64,000 nucleotides of DNA from Myrica gale (taxonomy: Eukaryota; Streptophyta; Magnoliopsida; Fagales; Myricaceae). The stretch spans positions 4,469,001 through 4,533,000 of the forward strand of contig OZ005612.1 of NCBI GenBank assembly GCA_963930655.1, read 5' to 3'. Below the pieces are notes generated by a model, which did not search any database, was not told the origin of the DNA, and saw nothing but the letters and a program-made list of their open reading frames with translations. The position numbers and the translations under genes were made by a program. Positions 1 through 11,350 of the stretch are shown here, piece after piece (position 1 is the first letter of the stretch; every line of letters begins with the position of its first letter).

Positions 1-1468
1 TGGCAGAACCAAAAATTCAATCGAATGAGGTCGAATTCCTAAAGAAAAATGATAAAAAAAAAATTTACTACGCATTACAAAAAATATCTTAGAGTTAAAT
101 ATTAAAAATACTAAAAATATTGAAATACACGTAACGTATTATTTACTGATACTGAGAGGTAGCAATTGGATCCTACGAGACTGCATATTCTGAAAACGTT
201 GTAAAATAATTTCGTTCTCAATAGTTTCAAAATTTTATCTCTCGATATATACTACTAAACTATCATTTATTCATACATCTCCTATTTTATTACGCAAATT
301 AGTTTTAATAAATTTTGTCACAGAGAACACTCTCTCAACGGTTGCAGTCGTAACTGGTAAGACCAATGACAACTCAATCATCTGATAAACCAATAGATAT
401 AGAGTATGTTTTCTTGTCTCAACCATTTTCACATCAAGATCTCTAATATCTTGAAGCTCGGAAAAAGCATCATGACTTCTTACATCATAAATGTAGGTTC
501 GAAGTTGATCTCTAAAAATAATATGATCAATTCACGATTTTAGCTGTCCTGAGGAAGTAGCTCCTATATATTATATTTCGTAATGCTCCCTTGTACTCTA
601 ATTTCGTCATCTCGGCTGTAAGAATAGTGTCGATAGCCTTGGCGATCAGTCCTAGGATAGATTGAATGGAGCTGGGGCTGTAAAATATCAAAGTATGAGA
701 TGAACTCAATGTATATGAGTGGATGAATCAACTGAGGAGTGCAATGTAATGTGTTATTGCTGGTGGAGGCAACATGTCATGATCGATTGTAAGATAGAGC
801 GTTGAGATAAAGCACAACTCCATACCCCAATGGGAGGGAAACAAAATTTTGAAATTTCTGGCCATATTTAGTATATTATTTTCTAAGTTATTTTGTTCCT
901 ATTCTGCTAATTTAATTCCCTATTGATCCTTATGGTTCGTCTGAGTTTCGCAGCGGATTAGGATCAAAACTATTGAATATTGTAGGGTTCACATTGTCCG
1001 GTAATTAATATGAACAACAATAAATGTTATATGTACTATATGCTTTGTCTCTACTTCTCCATATTAGATGATCTATTTTGGTCAGCAAATTGGCCTTAAA
1101 TTTTTCTTTGCTTCTTGAAAGCTCTTGAAGCAATTAAATCATTCATTTCTTATGAATTGAAATTTATAAATCCATGTAGATATATAGAGTAAAGTTTAAT
1201 ACATCATAGCCAAAGATAACAAAGAAGAAAGACTAACACAAAAAAGCAAAAAGCAAATTTCACTTCATTTCTTACAAGAGTACTTATTTCACATTATGTA
1301 CAATAAAAATAAAAATAAAATTGAGGGCCTGGGCACCTGAGCAGTTGGGGGTCGGGCTTGGGTTGTTGGGGGCAGGTTGGACTCTTAACACATATTAAAA
1401 AAAAATTGAAGAAATTTTCAGGCCATGGGGGCGACTGTCCCCATGGTCCAGACGTGGTTCCGCCCCTG
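1..1468 (-). mobile_element. hAT-type DNA transposon, decayed, cut by the left window edge
   Basis: The first bases (TGGCAGAACC) look like the inner part of a CAGTGGCGGAACC-type hAT terminus, and the right end at 1461-1468 reads CGCCCCTG after GGTTC, its inverted counterpart. Between about 230 and 480 the minus strand encodes a recognisable hAT C-terminal dimerisation segment: residues LSLVLPVTTATVERVFS followed by a KTNLRNKIGD-like stretch and NDSLVVYIER. The frame carries an in-frame stop in that stretch (after IGDV), so the transposase is dead. The element resembles the plant zinc finger MYM-type 1-like (TTF-domain) hAT proteins. The region from 720 to 1400 has no coding signal I recognise. 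The left terminus and left target duplication lie outside the window, so the ends are inferred from one side only. Confidence 0.6.
235..480 (-). pseudogene. hAT transposase dimerisation-domain remnant
   Basis: Reading the minus strand gives RTYIYDVRSHDAFSELQDIR, then a KMVETRKH segment, then LVYQMIELSLVLPVTTATVE and RVFSV, then KTNLRNKIGDV, a stop codon, and NDSLVVYIER. The ELSLVLPV-TATVERVFS block is the diagnostic C-terminal hAT dimerisation motif. An in-frame stop and loss of upstream domains show that it is not functional. It lies inside the element spanning 1-1468. Confidence 0.72.
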
Positions 1469-3460
1469 GGCCACGCGACCCCTAATAATACCCGACTGAC
1501 CTGACATGTATAATTTAGGAGGTTGTACCGGCTCGTTAGGTGAGTTCACTCAGTCACCTGCTGGATTGAGTTTCTCCTTGTTACCCAAAAAGAAAAGAAA
1601 ATTCGTTACTAAAAATAAATGAAAATAGCCTCAAAAGTCATTTAACTAACATGAAGGGAATTAGTGAATCTCATTTTTGGAAAAAATAAAGAGCAAATGC
1701 CTTTGCACCTTTGGTTAAAATTGTACAATGAAAATTGATTCTTTAACGTGTAAAATTACTATTTGACCCTCATAATTAATATGGTCACAGTAAAAGAAAT
1801 TATATAAAGAAATTATTATTCCGTGCACTAAAAAATTATTTTCTGTTTAAATTGAAAGAAAATTTTAATAGAGAATACAAAATATCTGAAATTAATAACA
1901 AATGGGTGCAATATAATTAGAATAATATATTAGGATATAAAGTTTCCAGACTCTTCCGTAATTAGAAGATGTAAAGCGTATTTATTTTAAAAAAAAAAAA
2001 TTGTAATAACTTTTCTTTATGAAATTGTTGACGTCTGTAAAGGTGTTGTTTGCCTTTTCGATTTTTAATTTCTCCTCACCAATGCATGTCAATAAAACCA
2101 ATATTTTCAACCTTTTTCTTTTGACTGTATTGGCTTAAGGTCAAAAGAAGCTATGAATGCAAGGTAGTTTAGAAGGGCTTTTCAACTTGAATATATACGT
2201 TAAGGTCAAAAGAAGAAACCTATGCAATGTTAGTTTAGTAGGGCTATTGACTTTCCTTCCTGGACGGCTGGACCTCTTTCCCAAGTTCTCAGTTTCACCT
2301 AGAAAAAGAAATATGTTGAATTAGAAAGCTGTAATTTGGGTTTCATAATATCGGGTGTTCTCAACATTTTTATACACTTATAAAATAATATTTCATTTCT
2401 TATCAAATTATAAAATAATATTATAATATTCAATTAAATTTTTTCTCTTCACTTTTTTTTATTAAATTTTATAAAAAAAATTTATTTTTTCACAAATTCC
2501 AATACTCAACATTTCTAACCCCTAATATTTTTACATTCAAACGCTCCATGTGATATATATATATGTTTCTGCTGCAGGCTTTAAGCAATATGCTCTAAAT
2601 TAATTTGAACTTCCTATCCCAGCAGACATAGTTGGTTAGAAGGTAAGTAGAGCATGATTAGGCTGGTTACAGGCTTACAGCCCTAGCTAAATCATAAGTT
2701 ACAAATTAATTGCAACCCAAATTACGTACCTTATGGCCAAATTATGTTAAATAAGTAGTAAGAAAATATAATTGCTTTGCATTTTCAAACTATAGTAGCT
2801 ATATATTTATAATGTGCAACTAATTAGAACTCTCAATAGATTTTTAATTATATTATTCCCAATATTATTTGTAGCGATAATTCACTTGAAAAAAAGCAGA
2901 CAATAGAAGAATATAGTGATCGATTTTTGCAGGATAAATCTAACATGCGTTATATCGTTTGGCCCACTACGGTTTGGTACTGGCCAAACTCCCTCCCCCT
3001 CTCGATCTCTAGAGTTGACTAAAGCTGAACTATATATGACACTTTAATAAGGGTGCTATTCTAGAAAGTTAGATAAACTCTATAATTGATGTCCCTAGCT
3101 AGCTAGCTATATCGATCATATATAACGTGTCATGCATGTTTGTTTCTATTCAAATAATTAATTTATCTTCCTATATTTAACGGCTAGACTTCTCCTATAT
3201 GATCTCCAATAATGACTTAAGGAGAAAAACATTTGTGTGATCACTTATATAATGAACAGAAATACCTAAAAAGTAATTGTTTTCATAATTTCTTCTAAGA
3301 CATTAATTCATTTCACACGCATACGCACACAATATAATATGTTTGTGTGTTAATATATTGAGAGTTGGAGGTATGTAGTATCTGTAACTTCTAAAAGCGT
3401 AGAAAAGAAAATACTTTCCAATTCGGTTTTAGAATATGCATCCAGTATCTTAGTATTGAC
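1469..3460. other. AT-rich spacer without recognisable genes
   Basis: This stretch of about 2 kb has no coding signal on either strand. It contains short A-rich tails (for example near 1590 and 1990) of the kind left by small retroposons, and an AT-rich stretch at about 2350-2550 that looks MITE-like but whose ends I cannot define. Confidence 0.5.
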
Positions 3461-4147
3461 TAAGAGTAGGCAAAAATTCCAATAACAATCGAAATTTCCG
3501 GTTTCACCTCTGATTCTAGAAATCCGATTATGATTCCAGCATATACTGGAACAAAAAATGGAAGTCATTTTTGACAATTTTCGGAATCGAAAACGAAAAT
3601 TCCGGTGGAATTACTGGAATTTCTGATTTCAATTTTTCTACAAAAATATAATAAAAATAGTGTTCAAATAAAGTATAACATATAAAATTTAATTGAATGT
3701 TTATTTTATAATCTAGATTGGATGAATATTTTACATTTATTGTTTATAATGAATAACTAAAAAATACCGAAATTTTCGGTTTCGATTTTTTTATATTAAA
3801 AAAATAGAGTTCAAAATAAAGTATAACATATGGAATTTGCTTGAATTTTTATTATAGAATCTATATTTTGGATGAATGTTTATATATATATATATGATGA
3901 ATAATAATTCCCAAAATTTGGTCAAAAAAATATTTTTGACTTATTAGGGTTCTAAAAAATATGTCCAAAAAAGCCCACATGCCGAACCGGAATTTTTTGT
4001 TCCAATTCTGAAATTCCGGTTCCGTTCCATTTTCATTCCGATAAAATAACATATTGGAATTGGATCAAAAAAATTACATTTCGGCGAGTACCTGAACGGA
4101 ACCGAAATTGATCATTCTGGTTCCATCAGTTTCGGTACCCACCCTTA
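3461..4147. mobile_element. Non-autonomous hAT-like element (TAAGRGTRGGYA termini)
   Basis: The left end reads TAAGAGTAGGCA and the right end is the inverted form of TAAGGGTGGGTA. The interior is repetitive, AT-rich and full of 'cggaat/attccg' words typical of a plant hAT MITE family. The flanking octamers (gtattgac and atactgtc) agree at 5 of 8 positions, which would fit an aged 8-bp target duplication. There is no coding capacity. Confidence 0.5.
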
Positions 4148-4871
4148 ATACTGTCGTATACATACATGATGACAAACTCATATATTTTCATCATAGGCTT
4201 TTAGGTTAGAGCTGGTAATGTAATTGTCTTAGATGTTAGAGTATCAGTTTTACTTTTGGGATCAAATATCTCTTTAATTTGTTGTCTAAATTAGATGGTT
4301 CACTTTGAAATATCTCTAAATCAGACTTTTAATGTTGCATGTATTAATTACTGGACAATATTATTGTGAGGAGGGCGCCCTTACTAAACGCTACCTTTAT
4401 GTGCGTGAAGCGCCTCCCATTTCACCTTAATGCCCAGTTAACTTTTACTTTTGCCCCCTCCCTTAGTGCAAAGTGCACCATTGAGATAAAAAAAAAATCT
4501 CTCTTTGCAATATTATTCTCCTCTTTTAAGTATTTTGAATGTAGAATTTGTAGGAAATTTTCTCGTAGAACACTCTATCATTTGGAAACATTTATGAGAC
4601 TTTGATGATTGGAGCGCATGAGGCAATTCAAAGAATTTGATTTCTGCAATGCAAGGTAAATACAAAAATCTCGTGCATATAATATTTCTAACATACAACA
4701 AATTAGAGAGAATCTCAATCCTTGATTTTGAGTCCTTTTTAGCATTTGATCCCAGGCTGGCGACTTAGTCATCAATAAATTTGGTGTAGAAGAAACAATA
4801 GTTATATATTGTGGTACAATGCCATGAAGGGATAACCGTGGAGAATAGAAAGAACAAAAGCATCTTAAGAG

Positions 4872-5738
4872 CAGTGGCGGAACTGGGACCAAAATTCAGG
4901 GGGGTCGAATTTTAAAAGCGAAATAACAATAATTTTTTTTCCTTTGTAATGTTAAAAATTATCTTACAATTACGATATCAAAAATTAAGGACTATAAGCA
5001 TTAAAAATATTACAATACATGTACATAAGTGACAATTGCATCCTACTCATCAACTCTTTTTTCTCACTTTACACCTTTGTTTGTAGCTACGCCTGCTTTT
5101 GATGATCTTTAACATAGAATTTAGCCCCTAGCGAATGAATAGATACTCCAAGATTTTAATTCACAAACTCGCACAACAAAATTAGATGTAGTCAAGGAAA
5201 GAAAAAAAATAGAGGTAAGTTCCCTCCCTCCTTTTCAATATTATGACAAGAAGAAGAAGAAATTTCTGGCAAAAGCTAAGACTTGTTGTTCTGAGTGCGT
5301 TTGGGAGCTGTTTTGAGAAATAGTTTTCCCTTTCCGCGCAGTCTTCTATGACCAAATGCGCCCGACATTTGCAGCTGACCAGTGACCGTTTTAACTTCAC
5401 CAAGGACTCAGTTGGTATTGCGAACTATGTACAGTAATCCGATCGAGTTCCAATTATGGGCCACTTTAGAGCAATGGGAAACGTGTCGTGGGACCTATTT
5501 AACTTGTATATAATTAGAAGCGCCACAACAAAAACGAATTAAAGTAAAACGAAAGGACCAATAGATGAAGAAGAGAATGATCCTACGATTGCATGTAAGA
5601 TTTCTTTTTTGGTGGCTTGAGGGGTAGCGGCCCTTATTTTTTTAAAAAAAAATATATATATTTACATGTAACATTTCGTTTTTGGTGGGTTGAGGGGTAG
5701 AGGCCGTCCAGGGCCTCTACCCCTTCGTTCCGCCACTG
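4872..5738. mobile_element. Non-autonomous hAT element with 8-bp target duplication
   Basis: The element starts CAGTGGCGGAAC (4872-4883) and ends with its exact inverse GTTCCGCCACTG (5727-5738). The flanking octamers are CTTAAGAG (4864-4871) and CCTAAGAG (5739-5746), 7 of 8 identical, as expected of a hAT insertion. The left interior resembles the left interior of the element at window position 1, so both belong to one family. No transposase motif is visible. A short internal duplication occupies about 5590-5710. Confidence 0.8.
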
Positions 5739-5746
5739 CCTAAGAG

Positions 5747-6360
5747 CAACCGAACAAATTACAAGTCCGTATAAAAAAAAGAACAAATTACAAGTCCAAT
5801 GCGCAAATACGTTGCTGCTCCATTTCACTTGGAATTATTATTCAACATATATAACTCGTGAGAATGGGTCGAATCCCCCAGCCCCTTTCCCCCAAGTTAC
5901 CTAAAAAAAAAGAGAGAAGAGAATGGCAAGGTCCACCATAGCTTGCTGCCTCAAGCCCAATTTTGCGGCCTTTCCTGCCTTTAAGCGCGATGTTTTTTTG
6001 TTCGTTTTCGTCCGTTGGGAGCCGGGGTCTTGTCTTTACATCCGTTATTTTGGCTCTTGAGAGCTTTTTCGACCACTTGTTGGCCCCTCGTGAGCTTTGT
6101 TGCGTTGCCTCTAGGCTGTCATTATCTTAGTTCTCATATAGTAGCATCCAAGTGGTTCTGGTAGCTATAGTCTATCATTTCCTGTCAATCCGCTCTCTCT
6201 ATCTATCATGAAGTATTTATGATTATCTCAATCCTTTTAGATCCTGCTAGTCTTTATTTACAGCATAAACCTACTTAAATCTATAATTTCTTGATTTTTA
6301 TTGTATACGGTAATGTAAATTTCATTGCAATGAAATCATTTACTTAACAAAAAAAGATTA
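5747..6360. other. Spacer, possible truncated LINE 3' tail
   Basis: No gene is visible. The stretch 5985-6353 is less AT-rich than its surroundings and ends in CATTTACTTAACAAAAAAAG, resembling the 3' end and A-tail of plant LINEs. No target duplication could be identified, so the assignment is weak. Confidence 0.3.
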
Positions 6361-6476
6361 TCCGTAGAGTACGAGGTGGCAACGAATTCAACACGAAGGT
6401 CGTGGCATATCTGCCCTTGATCACTGACCAGTTTTGCGGCCTTTCGTGCTTCATCAAGAGACCGGTGGATACTTCC

Positions 6477-9014
6477 CTAAATCGTCTTTTCTCGGTTTCT
6501 AAATACTTTGATCCCGAGAATGTATGATACTTCACCGATGTATTTTATTGAAAAATAGTTTGCTAACCATATTTTCACTGTTGACATTGCACCAATGTAA
6601 TTCCCTATGAGTAGAATATCATCAACGTAAAGAATAAGAAACATCACTGAACTCCCACTAACCTTCTTGTAAACATAAGATTCAACTATGTTCTGTGAGA
6701 AACCAAACGATTTGATCATCTCATCAAAATGGATGTTCCAGCAATATGATGTCTATTTTAGTACATAAATGGACTTATTCACTTTGCACACTTTAGATTC
6801 TTGTCCAGGAGAAAGGAAACATTCAGGTTGTTCCATATAAATTTCTTCTTGGATGTACCCATTCAAAAATGCAGTTTTCACATCCATCTGCCAAATCTCA
6901 TAATCATAATGAGTGGTGATTGACAACATGATTCTAATGGACTTCATCATAGCTACTGGTTAAAAGGTTTCCTCATAGTCAATACCATATTTTTAAGTAT
7001 AATCTTTCGCAACCAGTCTAGCTTTGAAGGTCTCTACCTCTCCAGTAGGTCCTCGTTTTCTTTTGAATACTCATTTACAACCTATAGGCTTAATGCTTTC
7101 TGATTGATCAACAAGGGTCCATACCTCATTGGAGTACATAGAGTCCATTTCTGATTTCATTGCAATTTTCCACTGTGCTATATCTTGTTCATTGATAGCT
7201 TCTTGGTAAGTATATGGATCATCATCTAACTCCTCCGATTGCATTTGATAAATCTTATTTATCATGTCATATCTAACTGGAGGTTCACAAATTCTTTTAC
7301 TGCGTTGAGGCTTTTGAGTTCTGAACTTTTCAGACTTATCAGTGGGTTCAGTTATATCTATTTCATTAATCTTATCTACCACAATTTTTGGTTCAGCTAA
7401 TTGTTCGTCAAAAATAATATCGTTTTTCCTATCACTTAAGTTGTATTCATCTTTCAGAAATATCGCATTCCTACTGAAAATTAGCTTTTGATCCTTTTGG
7501 TATAAAAGTAATAACTAATTGATCTTTTGAGGTAACCCACAAACAATCATTTTTCAGTCCTTCACTCTAGCTTCCCCATGTCAAATTTTTTTACGTGAGC
7601 TGGGCATCCCCATACTCAAATGTTTCAGACTTTGCTTTTTGTCAATCCATAACTCATATGGCATATTAGGAATGGACTTAGTGGGTATCTTGTTTAGAAT
7701 ATAAACAACACTCCCTAAGGCATAACCCCAAAAATAAACAGGTAATTATTACATGCTCATCATTGACTGAACCATATCTAATAGTGTTCGGTTTTTTCTT
7801 TTTGCAACACCATTATGTTGTGGCGTAGCAGGGGGAGTCAACGGAGATATGATATCTTTCTCTCTGAGATGAGTTTGAAAATCTCCTGAGAGATATTCAC
7901 CTCCTCTATCATATCGGAGTATCTTAATACTCCTTTCCAGTTGATTCTCAATTTTACTATGAAATTCTTTGAACTTTTCAAAGGATTCATCCTTGTGTTT
8001 CATCAGGTATACATAATCATACTTGGAATAATCATCAATGAAGTATGAGAACCTTTTTCTAGCTATGTGGTTAAAAGGACCACATACATCAATGTGAACT
8101 AACTCTAACAACTTTGTGCCTGAATCGACACACCATGAATTTAATGGATCATCTTTTAAATTCATTTAAATGATAAGCATACCTTTAATAGGTTTCTTTT
8201 GCTTCAAAGAAGCAAGATACACAAGGCAATTCCTTTTTCAATGACCTGATTTGCCGCGGTGGAAACAATTTTCCTTAGCCTTCTTATCCGGCTCGCTCTT
8301 GTCCTCCTTTGCCTTTGAGCTAGGCTGAGACCTCTTATTTCTCTTAAATTTCTTCCCTTTGGGTTTGAATCCTGAGGGAGAACTGCCTTTTGACTTATCT
8401 ATGATCATCAGAGAACCTTTCTCCTTTTTGATAAGTTCTTCAGCTGCTTGTAATATATTGAGCTGCTCTGACAAAGTCACGAACATCTTGTTCATATTAT
8501 AATTTAATACAAACTGGTTGCACGATTTAGACAGAGATGCCAATACCACTCCAACCTTGGTCTCGCCGTCAATTTCTGCACCCAATGTCTCCAATTATGT
8601 GATGAAAGATATCATCTTTACGACATGTTCCCGAACTGGAGTACCTTCCACCATTTTGGTGGTCATCAGCAGTTAATAACTTGCTGGCGTGCATAACGAA
8701 TATGCTCTCCAAATAGCTCTTAGAGATATACAAGTATCTCCTTAGATATCACTATCCCCTCACATTACTTTTGCAACATGTTGGACATAAACGCTAACAT
8801 ATAACAGCGAACTAGTTCATCTGCCGAATTTCACTTTTAAAAAACAACTCTGTTCTTGAGAGGCATCGGCTTAGGCAAGCTGAGGGGTATCCTCTCTGAG
8901 GACATGATTTATTTTATCCACAGTGAGTACTATAATAAGATTTCTCTCCCAATCAAGGAAGTTTGACCCAGTCAGTTTGTTATCATCTAAGATTCTAGAC
9001 AATGAGTTCGACAT
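6477..9014 (-). mobile_element. Ty1/copia LTR retrotransposon remnant (gag-integrase-RT)
   Basis: On the minus strand the polyprotein can be followed in pieces from a gag start at 9014 (MSNSLSRILDDNKLTGSNF, LDWERN motif) through a gag core with a lysine-rich tail and zinc-knuckle start (8594-8238), an integrase core (8165-7749; HIDVCGPF, FIDDYSKY, YDRGGEYLS and PATPQHNGVAKRKNRT blocks), a connector (7382-7071) and reverse transcriptase (6950-6477; QMDVKTAFLNG and LYVDDILLIGN). Gag-integrase-RT order is diagnostic of copia. Many stops and frameshifts split it, RNase H is missing and no LTRs are visible, so it is a dead internal fragment. Confidence 0.85.
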
Positions 9015-9365
9015 AATGAATATGCAAATATAAGAAATAAAATTCACAAGTATATTAATAATCCTTTAGCATAGGAATTTTCATTAGCTAATGGTACCTC
9101 CCACTGAATCACAGCAACCAAACGAAAAAACAGAATATAACATTTATATTCAGTGCTTACAGTGGATATCAAGAACTTTCTACTTATGTGCACATAATCT
9201 TATTTTAGTAAATCATGGCAGAACTTATAAAAGCAACTAGAATCTACTTATCATGATCACATCACATGTTGTATATCATACATATACAAATTTCATGATT
9301 CTTGATATTTCTTTTGGCCACCAACATAAACACAAACTTCACTATTTTAGTGGACGTGTTTATTT

Positions 9366-9545
9366 GGGGGATGTTCGGTTAAGGTGCATTGTGAGGATTT
9401 TTTGTGTTTTGAGAATTTTTATGTGATGTTAACTTTATTGGTATGCGTGTTGTAGTTATATTTATGTAGTGTGAAAAATGATGTTTGGTTGTAGAATCTT
9501 GAGGATTCAAAAAATCTTGAGGATTCTTTGTAAATGAACAGACTC
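9366..9545. mobile_element. MITE, family 1 copy a
   Basis: Starts with GGGGGATGTTCGGTT and ends in a degenerate inverse near 9545 (AAATGAACAG). The interior matches the reverse complement of 25455-25640 over most of its length, including the words for GAGAATTTTTATGTGATGTTA and GATGTTTGGTTGTAGAAT. About 180 bp and non-coding. The termini resemble PIF/Harbinger-type MITEs, but I could not fix a 3-bp target duplication. Confidence 0.6.
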
Positions 9546-9702
9546 TTGGTTAAGTGCAACAATCATCTAAATGACACATAATTTTTTAATGGGTCGACAT
9601 TGCTATTTTAGTCAACTTCTCCACTACTCATACACGCTCCCTTATCTTCACAAGAAGTATACGAGACAAATTATAAAATCAACAATTGGCCGTGACTATT
9701 TT

Positions 9703-9927
9703 AATTGATGTTTGTTTACCATTTTTTTAGGATTTGCATCATATTTTTTTTTACAATCCAAACATCACAAAACACATGTATTCCAATACAACACTTTATT
9801 ACCTTTTTACAAACATCAATTCTTTTTAACAACTTCTGCATGCATGTCAATACAACTTTAACATTACCTAAATATTCACAATTTTATCAGAATTCTACAA
9901 ATTTCTTCCAAACGAACATCCCCTAAT
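9703..9927. mobile_element. MITE, family 2 copy a (inverted)
   Basis: The right end reads CGAACATCCCC, the inverse of the GGGGCATGTTCG start of the copy at 24459. Shared interior words include CATCACAAAACACATGTATT and the ATGTTAAAGTTGTATTGG block on the opposite strand. Non-coding, about 225 bp. Confidence 0.55.
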
Positions 9928-11350
9928 CTCATTTAATTCCCAAATACCAACAATGGAAGGCCATGAGATTTAATTTTGTTGTAAAATAATCTCATTTAAC
10001 ACCTACATTAAATCTGTAAAAAAAAAATTAACCGGGTTAGTCAACGATCAACGTAGTCAAACCCAGACCTGGATTGGGCTATGGGCTCGGGTTCAACCCG
10101 TAGCCCTAGCCCGCACCGGCTGCCATGGCCCGGATCTTATCCAGCCATGTGCTGGCCCATTAGGGCCCAGTGCAGTAGGCTTCCCTTTTTTAATTGGACC
10201 CAACCCAACTACAGGGGCCGCTGGGCCTTGCGTTGGGTAGGGCAATTGTTGCCCTACTCGAGACCCAAACGTACGACCAACACTTGGCCGACCACTTTAC
10301 GGCCTGAGGTGACTGTGGGAGGCGGCGGGGAGGCCAAAAAGGCCTCCATCCGTGTGCCAGTGTACCCCGAAAGGGGTACACCATGGCAGTGACCACCGCT
10401 GGCCGCCAGGCTACACGGTGCCGCTACTGTGGCTGCCTGGGACCACCAGCCTTGGTCCCCGGCAGTTGAGCCACCACCGCCGCTACTGTGGCCATCTTGG
10501 AGAGCAAGAAAATTGATCTCTCTCTCTCCAAAAACTTGGAGCCAAGTTTCGAATCTCCTCGCTGCAATTTTCTCCATTCTTCTTTCTTTCAAAGATTCAA
10601 GCAATAACAGAAATCATAATAGCCAGATTGCATCTTCTTTCTCAAAGATATGTTCCAGCCAAAAAAACAACCCAACAAGAAACTTCAAAGAGAAAAAGAA
10701 CTAACAAAAACACAAAACACCTTTCCTTTGCTTTTTATCCGATTTTCACTTTTCTCTCACATGCAAATTGAAACACAAATAATACATGGTATGAAAACAC
10801 TTTCCAACCAACAGATTCACAACAAAAATTCAACAAATCGTGAAAAACACGATCTTGGATATGCGTGAGCTAAAGAGAAGCGCTAACCTGAAACTGTGAG
10901 ATTTCATAGACTTAGTGGAACTGTGAGATTTCATAGACTCAGTTCGCATGTTTTTGCCATTATATGAAGCTTGTCCCCTCAGGAGAGAGAGAGAAAGAGA
11001 CAAACAAGCTTGTCCCTTCAGGAGAGAGATAGAGAGTGCGAGAGCGGGGACACGATATATGTGTAGCCAAAGGTAGACATGCACATTGTTACATCAAAAG
11101 CCCAAAAGCGTTCTGGCAAAGTGGTTCTTTTAAGGTAACACAGTTCAAATACTCAAAACCTAAAACTCAGAAGATTGAAAAAAATAATCGAGGGGACTTT
11201 CTACAACATGGTTTGATCAAATGGTGCAGGCGGGCTGAAACCACGTTAACGGCCCTCACGAAGCACCTTTGTGATGAAATTGTTGTTTCTTTCTCTTCCA
11301 CATATATCCACTCTCTGCAATGTGTTCGTAATTAATCTGCAATGTGTTTG

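Larger units (their letters stand above)
9015..11350. other. Spacer between copia remnant and HRD1
   Basis: Two MITEs lie at 9366-9545 and 9703-9927. The stretch 10050-10500 is strikingly GC-rich compared with its flanks and open on both strands, but neither reading resembles a known protein. 10980-11040 holds GA-rich simple sequence. The part near 11,350 probably contains the 3' UTR of HRD1. Confidence 0.5.

Noticed and set aside
10081-10604. Overlapping 100-codon open frames on both strands
   Set aside because: GC-rich sequence keeps stops rare; neither strand resembles a protein family and composition is repeat-like.
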